Below, in pieces: positions 25,931-38,600 of a DNA stretch of 64,000 bases. Location of the stretch: NCBI GenBank assembly GCA_013398295.1, contig VZSF01008497.1:166299-230298 (forward strand), in the 5' to 3' direction. The translations under genes and the position numbers were made by a program. The notes beneath the pieces were generated by a model. The model was not told the DNA's origin, did no database searches, and was given only the letters and a program-made list of their open reading frames with translations. Position 1 is the first letter of the stretch; every line of letters starts with the position of its first letter. Origin of the DNA: Chionis minor (Eukaryota > Chordata > Aves > Charadriiformes > Chionididae).

Positions 25931-28900
25931 GAAACTCACAGTAATCAATAAAAATCCAAGATTGAGTTTTTAATGTAACGCTAAAATGCTAAACACAGTT
26001 TACACCTGGAATCTGCCTATTTTGCGTACTAGCATAAGTCTGCTTTATATAGGTAGAAATGAGCAAGGTATGGGTTTTCAGTTGTCACAACTAGCTTAGA
26101 AATCATCCAAGCCCTTCGTTTGTGAGAGAAATACTTACTTTTAGCGGCAATTCATTTGTTATATACTTATTTGAAAAGAAAAAGAAGATCAAGAGCTATT
26201 TTAGGTTAAAATTCTCCTAGCCAAAAAATAAATATTAACAGTTAGCTGTAACTGAGATCTTCCTTATGTGGGCACCACATTCCTATGCTGGCATGGTAGG
26301 TGGAAAACAAGAAGAGGAACATGGTGCTGCTCTGTTAGACAGTCATTCTCATTTGGATCAGCTCAAAGTGCTGATCTCCCAAGCATGCTTTGGTTATGAA
26401 AACGTCACCATAGGCCAGGGGAAGCAAGTGATGAAAATCTTTCTTCTAAGGCTGACTCATTATATAAATGACGACTTCTTAAATTCGTTTGGGTACTCGA
26501 AACTTTTCAGCACTTGTTTAGCATAGTCTTAGTTAATACTTTCCCAAAAGAAATCCAGTTCTTGCAAGTACTTTTCTAGATTCTTAATGTGGCTTCAGTC
26601 TAAGCTTTAGGAAAATAATAAACTGATTTTAAACGTGCAGAAATCAATATGGTTCTTTGAATGAACACCACATAATTAGGTGCATCTGGCTTGTGAATGT
26701 AAACTATAGCTAAACTGAATTTTTAAAGAGCAAACTCTGCTTAGGTTTAATATCCATTTAAATCCCTCTCTTAATCTCTTTTAATTAAATTTGAACTAAA
26801 AGGAGATTATTCTCATAGCCTGGTATTTTTTAGTTTTGTTTGATTTTAAATTTTATCTAGATAAGATTGCATTTGATATGCAAGTGGTGTTTTGACTGTT
26901 TGCATGATTAATGGCTTTGGCGTCTAAAAGAAAAAGGGCATAGTTTGATTGTTACGCATTAGCAAAAGACTTGGATCGTTTGCTTGGGACTGGAACACAG
27001 CCCTCACAGACCAAGACACATGTGTTTTCCCATATGTATGCTGCTTTTATACAAACAAACCCCTTCTTTTTTTAAGGTAATATTAAATTTTCTGTCACCA
27101 TCACTTTTTGCCATATCTTTTTTAAAAAAAAAAAAAAAACCAAAGTATTTTATTAGCCATATACTCCAGTAGCACTGTTTAAAACACACTGTATTTAATA
27201 CTAGACCAGGCATTTTGTTTTCAAGCTCTTTTTGACTTTTGGCTATGTGATATGCGATTTTCTGGTTTTAATTAAAATACCCCTTTCCAATTAAACTTGT
27301 TCCAGCACTGTGTTTTGATGCATAAGTATCTGGCAATACCTCTTCTCTTATGTCTTGCTGAGAGCGGATCTGGTTTATCTCTTCTCATGGTCCAGGGTGA
27401 CGCTGTCAGTCTCTGTGTGGCACATTGACTCCCTGCTCATCTGGGGTATCTGTGTGGCTTTTGTGTGATTTCTGTTTCTGACGCAGGGTTTTTTCATGGT
27501 TATGTTTTTGGCATTGTGCCCCTTGGATTTCTTCTTAGACCTTTCCTTTGTTTTTGCAAAGGCTACAATGTCATATAATAACACAACTGTTTTGTAAGAA
27601 TTGTATCATAAACTACTGCTGGGAAGCTTTTTCTATGTGACAAAACTAGCTCAGGTCTGCTGTGCTCTGTACCAAACCAGAGGATCGCGCCTTCCTACCT
27701 CTGTTCATGCAGGTCTTTTTGTCACTGTCTCGTTGTCTTCAATGATGCCTTTTGCGTGGCATAGCTGCATTGGCAGTAGCAATCTGTGTGTGCTCCTCTT
27801 AAAGAAAAAAATTAAAATAATGAGTGACATTTTTGGTATCTGGAGAAGCAGCACTATAAGCCTGTATCAGTACCTGTTGCAGCCCTCGGTGCAAGGCCCT
27901 CAAAAGACAGCTAACCTTGACGATCTCTCTTTAACTTCTGTCATGTCCTCCATGAACTCCTGAACATTCAGTAGCCATCGTTGATTATCACCTACTTGTG
28001 GATAGCAACCAAGTCATTGAATGTTGTTTACACGTTTGCTCTTTAGAAATTGTTTTATACTTGCTCCTGTACCGAAACCTTGTCTTCAGTAGCTGGTAAC
28101 TGGCTGTTAACTGGTAAGAGCGTCTCAGTGCATGGCATCTATGTGGCTACAATAAAACCATTGTTATTATTAGTGGGTTTGGACAACAAGATACCTATAG
28201 TCAAGGCAACAGAATTACGGCAGAGTTCACAACTCAGAAGTCACGGCGTTGCTCTGTGGGTGAATTTGTAGAGTTGTTTTTAAGTCAGTGAAACCCAGTC
28301 TGAGCTGAGAGCAGCCTTGTACCCTGGCAGTGTGCTGTTCCATGACAAATGATGTTCATCTCGAGGCTGAAATGTGGGGATCAGCGTAAGGCAACATCCC
28401 AATCCTGTGCTGAGGCTGTGCTACAGCCAAAATGTTCAACAATTAGTGGCAGATACAGATAAAGCTTATGAAGAAAGTTGGGTTTTGAGGCTGAGTGAAG
28501 ATGTTTCCTCACCTCTAACTGCAGAACTTTCGAGTAGAGGCAGTGGCAGCTTAAACTCTTGTTGTTAATTGGAAACCAACAATCTTGGCATGTTTCTGAC
28601 ATTGGGATATGGGTTTGGAAGAGGCACACTGCACAGAAGTCTTGACGAGTTTGCAAAGTGGTTACTATTATGTTGTCTTCTCGGGCTGTCAGTGCTGAAA
28701 GTACATAGATGTGATGGTGGGTATTGCACAGATGGACATTGTAAACTGTACAGGTGAGACTGATGGGTGTTTCAAATCTCATAGCAAAATTATGTTCAAT
28801 ATTAAGCAAGTTCAACTTTATGAAGCCTTTTGTGCACATATCTTCCTGCCGTCTCTCTGTCCGTTTGCTCTCTGGGGGAGAAGAGCTGAGGTGAGGAGCC

Positions 28901-31900
28901 TCAGTAAGGCAAGTTTTACTGCATCTATATGGAAACCAGGATCTGTCCTCTATGTGCTACTTCTTCCTATCCCTAACTTGGTGGGCTTGTTTGTGAATCC
29001 ATTTGTCACCCTGTACTGCTGCTTATTCTGCCACTGTGTTACCAGAAAGGAGGTCTTTAGACACGGTTTTGTACCATTTACTCTATGGTGAAGCCCTAGG
29101 TTTTCCTTGCTTTGACTGAAGGCTGCGCCAGCAGTGTGGTGTGGGTTTGTAGAACACTAGATTTGCCACATATTGCTCTTGCTGTTTTGAAATGAAAGAA
29201 TGGACAGGCCTCAGTAAACCACTGTCAGTGTGGAGGATGGGTGCCGAACAAGATGATAGAGAAATAGGTGAGGAGGACAGCACAAGGGAGGGGGGAGAAT
29301 AGGATGCAGTGCTGGATGGCAAGCATGGTGCAGAAGTTGTTGAGGGATCACCTGGTCCCTTGAACCTGGACTTCTTATAATTCATTAACCGCATGGTAGA
29401 AACATACACCAGGGTATCATTCGTGGGTCTGCCCAATAGGTGGAAGTATTGTGAGTGCTTCAACAAGTGCCACAAGCATTATCATCTGAATTCGTTGGAA
29501 GTCTGTTGTGCTAAGTGGAAAAAACAAGTTAACGATAAGGAATAAGCAGTGATAATCAGGCCAAAACAGGGAGTACTCGTATTCTTCAGATCTGGTTTAT
29601 AGATCAACCTGCTCATGCTTTGGTTTATTTTGTCTGCCTAGCTTTCAGTGGACTGAATGGTCCGAAGATGAAAACAGTACCTGGTATGTGGTTTATGCAT
29701 GTGAAGACAAATTGCTTAAAAATTCTGCACCATAGATAACTGAGATGTTAAGAGCTGTACTGCTATATGAAAACACTGAATGCTGTATGCTGAAAACGGT
29801 ACTTCTGACATCAGTCAAAAGCTAAGCACTGTCTAGATTATCTTGATATATGTGTGTTTCACGGTAGAAGATAGAATAAATACAAGTTGGGAGTAAAGCT
29901 ACAGCAACAGAAGATGGGCTATTGTACCTAATACATTTAGTTACAGAACTGTATAAACAGTGCTATTAAAATCACACTGCTAATCAAAAGTCCTCTTTTT
30001 ACTGTAAAATATTATTAAAGCCCAAATTAACAAAATTGCATAAGAGTTGGAATTTGTTTTTGCTGTGCCCACATTGCAGAGACAGTGCATATTGCATTCT
30101 CTTTTGCAATAATAGAAGTAACACAACTACAGATGGTGTTGCTCTATCTTTGGGTTAGGAAATAACTTTAAAATAGCTTCTTGGGTTGCTAATTTGAATG
30201 TCTGTAACTGTTTAAGTGCATAACTGAAAGCAGAACAAGTTAGATACAGTGCAAGAAAACTGAAATTTTACTTTTTTTCTGTGATTCTGGGCCCCTCTGT
30301 CCACACCTTTCCTCTCCCTGTGCACCACCATGCACACCTGATGTCTGCGTGCACCTTGGTGCGTACGTGATGTCTGTGTGTGGCAGCAGTAGAAGGCACA
30401 GATGACAGGTCAGGGCTGCACCGCTTGGCACCTAGGAGGATGCCTGGCAGGTGGGTTTCTGCATCCTAGGAGATGGGCAGTGCCGGAGTAGGCAGCAGCT
30501 CATCCTCACTTTGTGCTGCAAGATCCCAAGTACTCTGTAGGGATGCCAAAGAGCTCATCCACCAGTCTAACAGGGAAGGGCTAGAAAACAAAAATGTCTC
30601 CTGTTTTATAAACCTGGACGTCATGAAACTCAGTGCGGTTAGGATCTGCCTGCCTGCCTGCCTGAAAAGAGGTTGTAGTGGTACTGGAAGACATGCAGAA
30701 AAGGACGAATGGAGCAAATCGAGGGCACGCCTCTACGTTGTCTTTGACTGCTTACTCAATTGGTAACTTCTACAATGAGATCTTTCTGGTAAAACCTACA
30801 CGTTAACAAGGCACCACTTGCAGAAGAGGTAGCTACAGTTAGTTTCCTAATGATATCTCAATGTGGCTTCCAGGCTTTTGAATTTAACAATTTGTCCTCT
30901 TTATTTCCATGAACTATTAACTTGTACATTTTTCCATATAACATTTTTCTATATACATCTTGTTGCCCTTCTGATAAGGCAGCACTTTGGAGATTCCATA
31001 AATGTGTGCAGACCAGACCCGCTGCACTTATTTCTGCTTGGGAGATCCTGGATTGAAATATTTGAACAATCTTACATCTTGTTTGCTTTCAGAACATTAG
31101 TTTGAGGAAAACCTCAAATGTTTGAGAATTGGTGAAATGCATTTACAGTTATCGGTGTATCGCAATTGTTTCTCACTACATTTTGCAAATTATACATATG
31201 AAGAAATAATACAGATGAGTGCTTCAGGACAGTATCCAATATTTTTCTTGTCCTGTGTGAAAATTTGCACTATGTGCTCGTAATCCACACCCATTGAAGA
31301 GTGTCAGAAGTTGAAAATTTGTCAACCCAAGCCCCCTATATCAAATAGGTACAACTTGTTGGGGCTACAGAAGAGAGATGGTGTAAGCTTTCCTTTTATT
31401 GTTGCATGATTGCTAAATGTCAAAGTTTACATAATCCCTAGGTTATACATTTAAGTGTGGTATCTTTGAATTTACTCCATGAAAACAGCTGGTTGAAAAG
31501 CTTTGTTTGTAGTAGTAGTGTGAAAGCCAGTAGGTTAGCTATACAGTCTTACGTGGGACAGTGTAGTGCAACACTTTTACTTTCTCGTCATTGACCCACA
31601 CAACATTCTCCATCCTTGCTAATTCATGGCAAAGAAAATCTCTACGGCATGGCTGTTGGCAGGGCATGAAGAAACCATACCTGCAGCTACGTGTATTATG
31701 ATTTTTCAGGGTACTCGTTCACCTCTTTCTTTTGTCTCGCAGTTGGGAGTTGGGTGGGAAACCCAGATTTCCTCATCTGCCGTCAGAGGTCTGCCATGTG
31801 GCTTCAGATAACTCGGTGCAGTTACAGCTGGCAACAGACACACACTTGGCTTAGAAAATGATTGGTGACTATTGTCTGTAGCAAGGAGTTGAAGTTGGGC

Positions 31901-34499
31901 ACGGACCTTACTTTTAACATTTAAAGGTTTGCAATCCACAGATGGTGACGTTCTGGAAGAGTAGAAGTTATCACCAGACAACTTTAATTATGTTAACCAA
32001 ACATGGGGAGATTTTTTAAAACAAACAAACATGAATATGTAATGTCTGAAGTGTTACATTACCACTTCCTTCTCTAGAACTGTTCTAGGGTTGTGTGGCT
32101 TGCTTTTTTTTTTTTTTTTTTGGTAGGAGATTTAGTCTGGCTTCCATGGCAGCTGCCTCCTCTTGAAAGCTTCTTCCTGATACGTTTCGTGTAGTAGTGC
32201 TGCTTCCTCTTTTTTTGTGAACCAAAATATTACAGTATTTTTTGACATTTCGGTATCGAGCTTCAGAATCTTCTCGGCCCTGATTTTAGAACTATTTATG
32301 GTCTACTAAGAATTTTATTATTTATTTTAAATATTTATAAAGGATGTAATAGGATTTGCCACCTGTATGTCTAATAAGAAAATGCTTCTGTAAACAGAGC
32401 TGTCTCAGCATGCACTGAGACACAAAACATAAGCAAGGTTTTGAGCTGAGCTGAGGACATGCTGACACAGCTACCCATCCTTTCACAATGCCCTGCATAT
32501 TGCTGCAGTAAGCCAAGGCCTGGCTACAGCCTGTTCTTTCTGTGGTAACCCTGCTTTAGCATTAGCAGAAATGAGGACAATTTACAAATGATGAGCTACA
32601 AAACAAAACCAACTAGGTTTTTTGTAAAGTAAAACCAGAAGATTTTTGTTTCAGCAGAGAAAGGTACAACCATCCACACTTCAATGTACCCTCTTGCCTT
32701 ACACAGCTTTGTGGCTTTTAGACTTTTAGCCACTGAAACTTAGTATGCAAACCCATTTTTTTGGTGTGTACCACATAAAACATTTGATTTTCCTCTAGGA
32801 ATTCTGTCCTCCCCTCTGAGACAGCATCTGTCCAATTGCGTGGTGGGTTTTAAGCCCTTCATTTTAGGAAGTTACTTCTGTTTTCCCTAAGAGAATCTGT
32901 CCTGTAAATTTAGCTGTATCTACTGATTCTATTTTTAGAGCTTTTTGTCATTCTTTGTTTTGTCCTTTCTACTCTGTATCACATGCACAGTTTATGATTA
33001 TAGAGGTTTTTTTAAGCTTCCAGGCTGTTTACTCATCATGAGATTCAAAAATCAGTATGGATGCTTTGATAATTCGCTCTTCCCTGCAGGTGAGGTAGTG
33101 TCATCCTTTACCTGGGCTCCAGTGTTGTCCACAGACTCTTTACTTTTTGCTTAACTTATTTTGTTACTTTTACTAGCCTTCTAAATGAAATTGTTGTATT
33201 TCATTGGGTGCAGACTCTGAAGAAGGTGGTAATGTCCTCATGATCAAATGCCATTACAAGTCACTGCTTAACTTAAGATCAGAAAATTACCTACCTGAAC
33301 ACTCTTTGGTCTGGTTGAGTCTTTTCAGCCAATGCATGTGTTTTCAAGAAGCATAGCAACCAAAAAGAAACATAAAAAACCCCATTTCTGGAGCCTGAAC
33401 TGAGACCCAGTACACAGGAGGAACAGGGCTGAGTGACGAGATGTGATCTTGACTGCGTGGGGAAGAAACAAAATCGTCAGGCTTTTGTTATCTGTCCAGA
33501 GACGCCTGAAGTTTCTGAGAGATTTGAAAAATCTTAATTTGCAAAACTTGCTGGCATTTAACCACTAGGCTCATTATCTCTCTGTGTCCGTCTGTCATCT
33601 AAAATGACAAAAGTCCATCTATTGTGTAAATCTGGTCACGCAGGGCTCTTGATACTGGCTTACAGTCTGTTTGGGTTATCTCTCTACTAATGCTCCCCTT
33701 GACTGAAGTACCCCAAAGTCTATTGTAGATCATCTTCACTGACACTATGTTCCTTCCTGTTCCCCCTCTATTCTGTGTGTGGGTTTTTGAGTGGTTTCAA
33801 TCTGCTAAATAGTAATTACCTAAACCAGTAATTTTTTAATTTTTTTTTTTTTTTTAACTTACAGTATATGACTTCTTCAGTTAGTCCGGTGTTGTAATTC
33901 CTTTTTCTTCTGTGATACCATTTAGGGTAACATTTGTTTTCACTCTCTGTGCTTTGAAGGGTGCAGCTGATGCGCTCTGCCACACTGCAGGGGACAATGA
34001 GGCCTGTGGAATACAGCTAGCTTCTCGAGGAATGTCCTTAAGGGACCCATGGAGTTGTGCATATTGCAAAATAAAAAATTGGCAGTGCCACCAAAAGCCT
34101 TTAACTGAAATGAGATCTGTCTTGGGCATGGGAGACGTACAATGGCAAAGGACGGTTGTTATTGTGAATAAAAGCACTCAAAATAGGACTAAATTGCTCC
34201 CATTCTGAAGTATTATTTACCCTGGTCCCCAAAGCAACTTTGCTGTGGCTGAAGAATTCATACTGCCCTTCCTGAGTCTGTACCTTTTACTTACGAGGCC
34301 ATCCTACCTACTTATAGTCTTCCCATAAGCTTTAATGAATGCGCTGAATGTTACAATCCGAAATGCTTAATGTGTTTTTTTTTCCTATGTGCCCACAGCT
34401 TTGTCTCTTTCTGACTTCATCTTGAAATATACTTATTTCTACTTGACTCTAGTAACACACTTGCTAACTGTTAATAGCTGTTAATAGTCTTCCTTCCAT
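25931..34499. other. Non-coding stretch upstream of TNFAIP8, no gene recognised
   Basis: No exon or RNA gene seen. Homopolymer runs occur at 27,124-27,139 (A), about 32,105-32,122 (T) and about 33,837-33,855 (T). A tetranucleotide repeat is listed at 30,646-30,664. Open frames at 28.4-28.8, 29.1-29.5 and 33.9-34.2 kb have no signature I recognise and probably are chance. Confidence 0.5.
30646..30664. repeat. (CTGC)n microsatellite, about 4.75 copies
   Basis: Uninterrupted CTGC units within non-coding DNA. Confidence 0.9.
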
Positions 34500-35217
34500 G
34501 AAGACCCTGACAACCCTTCAGGCAGAAGCATTTAACCTTGCAAGGGGGAGGTGGGAGGTAGGTGGGAGTCTGGTTGAGCGTCGGAGCTGGCAGCGCCATC
34601 GGGACTTCTGAGAGCTCACACCTCTCTCTGTCTGAGTAGTCACGTTTCCACTGAGGTTTCGTCCTGTTCGCTGTGCTAAAAATACATTAAATGAGTAAGT
34701 AGGAAAAGATGGTTCCTTTCGACAGTGATTTTACTGGAGGCTGTGCCAACTGGAAAATAAGCTTCCCAGTAATTCCCCCCGATTTTGATCCACAGGCGTG
34801 TATGATGCATGGCAAGTTGGGCGGTGGCTGCGAAAGACCCCTGTTCTCTTGCTGTGCTGTAAAACAATTCCATGTAATAGTGAAAAATAATTATGTTTCC
34901 TAGGATGCAGAGAGGTCTGTAGCACAAGGAAATCAGATAGTTTTTCCAAGAAGGGAAGGTGAATTGCTCTTTTCAGGGTAGATGGCACCATGCACTGAGC
35001 GTGAGTGAAAGAAGAAATAATTATTTAGCTTAAACTACCTAAAAGAAAGCTGCTGCTTGTCATCTTTTAAGCATGTATTTAGTCATCCTGTATTAGTCAG
35101 TATAATTACGGAGGCTACAGAACCAATTCCAGATAGTAACCAGTGTTGAAATATACAATTTAGGCTTAAAAAATAATTGATTTAAATTAGATTTTCCTGC
35201 AAGTTAAGAGAGCCCCA

Positions 35218-35245
35218 GTCTGATTGTCAGTTACCGCAATCAGAC
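35218..35245. repeat. Perfect 9-bp inverted repeat (hairpin-capable)
   Basis: Arms GTCTGATTG (35,218-35,226) and CAATCAGAC (35,237-35,245) flank a 10-base spacer. It lies about 400 bases upstream of the TNFAIP8 start codon. Confidence 0.85.
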
Positions 35246-35443
35246 ACTGCTCCACACTCAGGGCTTTTTTGGTCTCCCTGCTTGCTTTCTCATACCATGT
35301 TGGCAAGCTGCAACAAGTGAAACTCCACCCTTCCTACCGACTGGGGAGAATAAAATGCATAAACGGCGACTGCTGGCGAGTAAAATGAGGGTTTCTGTGA
35401 AGGTGCTGGTTTTCCAGACAGTGGCTGGTGTGCAGCTGAGAAA

Positions 35444-35451
35444 GGGGCGGG
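35444..35451 (+). promoter_or_regulatory. GC box (Sp/KLF-type site)
   Basis: GGGGCGGG, 187 bases upstream of the start codon. It is a common core-promoter element of TATA-less genes. Binding here is inferred. Confidence 0.4.
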
Positions 35452-35568
35452 ATCATTTTCAAGTAGCTTAGTTGTGATTTGCTGAATTCATAGACTTTTC
35501 CCCTTAAAATCCCAACCCTCTGTCTCTTTTTCCTCCCTTTTTTTTTTTTCCCCCCCTTTTTTGAGAAG

Positions 35569-35637
35569 TTGACTTGCGGCTGCTTTTGAGTGCACACGTC
35601 AGCCGTAATCTGGTCCCCAGTGCCTTGTGCTGACAAC
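35569..35637 (+). other. TNFAIP8 5' UTR part of the start-codon exon
   Basis: Leader directly before the ATG. An in-frame TGA at 35,587-35,589 means translation in this frame cannot begin further upstream in this exon. The left limit is uncertain. A long pyrimidine tract (about 35,521-35,562) followed by AG at 35,567-35,568 resembles a splice acceptor, so this may be an internal exon joined to an upstream leader. Otherwise the exon starts at a transcription start further left. Confidence 0.45.
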
Positions 35638-35668
35638 ATGAGTTCGGAGGCTGATGAACCCAAGGAAG
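35638..35668 (+). CDS. TNFAIP8: TNFAIP8 coding exon 1 (start codon, residues 1-10 and first base of codon 11)
   Basis: Codes for MSSEADEPKE plus the first base of a Val codon, then a consensus donor (GAAG/GTATGT) with intron GT at 35,669-35,670. This start is chosen for three reasons: the acidic ten-residue leader ending in KE and running into VATDVF is the pattern of the 198-residue vertebrate TNFAIP8 isoform; the 31-nt length leaves phase 1, which fits the downstream exon exactly; and there is an in-frame stop 51 bases upstream. A at position -3 of the ATG gives a reasonable initiation context. It is too short to be found as an open frame on its own. Vertebrate TNFAIP8 has alternative first exons, so other transcripts may skip this one. 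Confidence 0.88.
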
Positions 35669-38600
35669 GTATGTTTTTTTAACAATTTTCACAAGAGAGG
35701 AAATGTGCATGCTTGTGTTGCCAGTGCCGCTTTTGTGAGGACGGAGGAGAGTTTCTGCTCGCTTTAGCTTTTGGGTATTCAAAGGGGAGGGAAAAATGCC
35801 TTGGCAAAATCACCCAAAGCCCTGCTGATTTTGCTGAATATGAAATGACCAAACTGTTGGCACCCAGGGACAGGGGTCTGTCTCAGCAGTGTTAATTTAT
35901 CTGCATGTGAAATACTTACAAGTAGAAGAAATGGTGTTTTGAAACACTGGTGGCAGAATATCGAAAGAGGAAGATTTTGTTAATTTGGAAGCACTGTATT
36001 TTTCAGCAAAAGAGGAAGTTGCTTGGGGGAGAAGTGAAAGGATTATTTGGGGAATAAGTTTGATGCCACTTACTTCCCTGTCCGCCTGAGTGTGTGTGCC
36101 CGCGTGTGCGTGTGTTTAAAGCACAGAGGAGTGTGCCAAAGCTACAGGGTTTCATTTACTCCATCTAGAGTGGAACGTGTGGAGAAGCTGGAAGTGCTCC
36201 AACAAAAATACAATTATTCACTAGCGTTGATTGGGAGGGGGAGCGAGCCAGGGTAGGACAGTAGGGAGCAAGCGGGGGAGGAGAAGGGCAATTTCCTGAA
36301 AGTGCCTATATACAAAAGAGCATTTATACAGAAAAGGGAACTGGGCAGTAGTGGGGTTACACACTGGGTTTTTTAGAACAAAATTGATGTTTCATGGTTA
36401 TGAGTAGTCCTTAAGGAGACAAAATTACAGAGATCCAGTATGGCTCAGAAAAATAATTAAAAAAACCCCAACAGATAAGGAAGCAGTAAGGCAACTGAAT
36501 AATTTTCTATTTGGTGAAAACAAGAAGTTTTCAAAATATTTCAGATGTTTTTTCCCCTTGCACTCTGTACAATTTCTCCCCCTTGAAGACTAACATTGCC
36601 AGGGACCTCTATCTGCTTACTTGAGTAAAAGAGTATTTTGTTGGTTTGCAGAAAAGTCAGCTGGGGCTGTATCAAACTTAATGCTAATAATGCTGATAGA
36701 ACCTGGTTAGTAATACAGGGCAATAGCCTGTGTTTTGATAAGTATTACAATGATGCCATCTGTATTCTTTTTCGTATTTCTTCTCCTCAAATGAACAGAT
36801 GAACTAAAAGGCAGCTTTTATTTCCAAGAAGATCCTGTAGGACAGATTTATTGAAAAGCAGAACTGAAAAAAATATTTCTCTATAGAAACTGTTTGAAAA
36901 GCGAGTATGTAAATAAGAATATGGCAATGTGAACATTCTCCCTCAGTTTTACAGCTGGAGAGATCAGCATGCATGCCATAGCATGAAAGATCCTGGTTTA
37001 ACACAGGAAGCTCCAGACATTTTTACCAAGTTGGCTATATTTGAAATGTAAATTTTCTTGTTTAAAGAAACCTCTTAGCTTCTTAGATGACTCAGATTCT
37101 TAAAATCCTCTGAAAATATTTTTGCCTTTCTGTGCATTTCTTTTGAAACAGTTCGAGATGCCATGATCTTCATGCTCAAAAAAGCATTTGGAGCAGGTGG
37201 CTGAGACAGGAAAAAAAGGGCAGCTTTTTGGTTAGTTATTTTTAGCTGGGAAAATATTTGGGGTTTGCTGTCCTGTGATTTTAATAGATTAGAATGAAAA
37301 ATAAAAGTGGTAGCCATTGTAGGAAGATGAGGTACAGATGCCACTGAGAAGGTTTTTCAGTTGGTCTGTAAATGTATTCCTACAGCCAACTGTAAAGGAA
37401 TAATTTGGAAGATACATAAGAAAAGAGGGTTTAGTGTGTATGTGAATAAAGACTGGGATTAACAGGTGAATATGTAGAAGTGCAGCTCTTACACTACTTA
37501 GCCTAGTCTGATTGAACACGGCATGAAAGATAACTGATCACAATACTGAAAAATACAGTCAAATACCTGTGCATTGGTTCAGTGTATGTGGCATAAATTA
37601 GGCAATCAGAGTCTTTCAACCAGCTAGCTCTGTTTAATCAAGAAACTGCCTTTTGCATAAAGAAAATTGATGCTTCACAAATTCAAACTAAACTTGAGGC
37701 TCAGGCTTTTGACACTGAGGATATGTAATCATTTAAGTGGTTTACCAAAGCAGGGGGAGTGGTTGATTTTTCCTTTTGGTGCAAGACTGAACGTCAGTCT
37801 AAACAATAAATTCTGATTTACCCACAAATTATGAGGTCCAACCAGGCAATTAGTAGGTAAAGGCCTGTCACTGGTTATGGAGGGGGTAGAGGGGACACTT
37901 GGGCAATTATAAAATAGTTATTTTACTGGATTCTGTACATTTCAAGGCCAAAGCTAGTGATGAAAGCATAGTGGTTAATATACAACATGCTAAAATGTGT
38001 AGGGAGGAGAATTCTACAGGAAAACTGTTATTTTAGTACTGTTTGTAAGCAAAAGCAGAATTTTTCTATTTTCCTTAAAGCAGAGATGCTCAGGTGGCCA
38101 GGGAAGTATCACTGGCCAGGAGCTACTGAACAGATATATAAGGAGCTCTGAAAATCAGTTGCAGCTTCTAGGCATGACTCTTGGACCATATGTTGGAAGA
38201 TCAGCCTGCGTGAAAAGGAGGGTTGGGGGCACAGTAATAGTATCAAATATCATGTATGTTCTGACAATGATCTGATGCGGAAGTGAGCAATATTTCACTT
38301 CCAGCTACTTTATATATGTGAATCACAGTATTTGAGAACACTGGGATGTCTATAAAAGTAGATTTTGTGGGTTAATATGGATTATTTTTTTGAATCTGCA
38401 TAGCAAAATCAAAGACCGTAGGCTTTACTACTGTAAAAATGAACTACACCCATTGTTAACAGCGATACTCAAAATCAATGTCAATTTTGAATGGTGAACT
38501 CCTGAAGATTTTCTTTTTTATAATTAGTTGAATAAAGGTACAGTCTTTGGCTTCAAGTCAAATCTTAATTTGTTAGCAGGGGCTGGGAGTAAAAAGGCAA

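Larger units (their letters stand above)
34500..35568 (+). promoter_or_regulatory. Probable proximal promoter region of TNFAIP8
   Basis: This kilobase precedes the start-codon exon. It has more G+C and CpG than the DNA to its left, notably at 34,540-34,640 and 35,330-35,460. It contains a GC box (35,444-35,451), a perfect 9-bp inverted repeat (35,218-35,245) and an A+T-rich AATAAAATGCATAAA segment near 35,350. The transcription start is not fixed by sequence. I found no good NF-kB consensus here, although mammalian TNFAIP8 is induced by TNF through NF-kB. The role is inferred mainly from position. Confidence 0.45.

Noticed and set aside
29083..29475. 130-codon minus-strand frame
   Set aside because: Its Ser/Pro-rich middle reflects a purine-rich plus strand. 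No domain, splice context or recognisable family.
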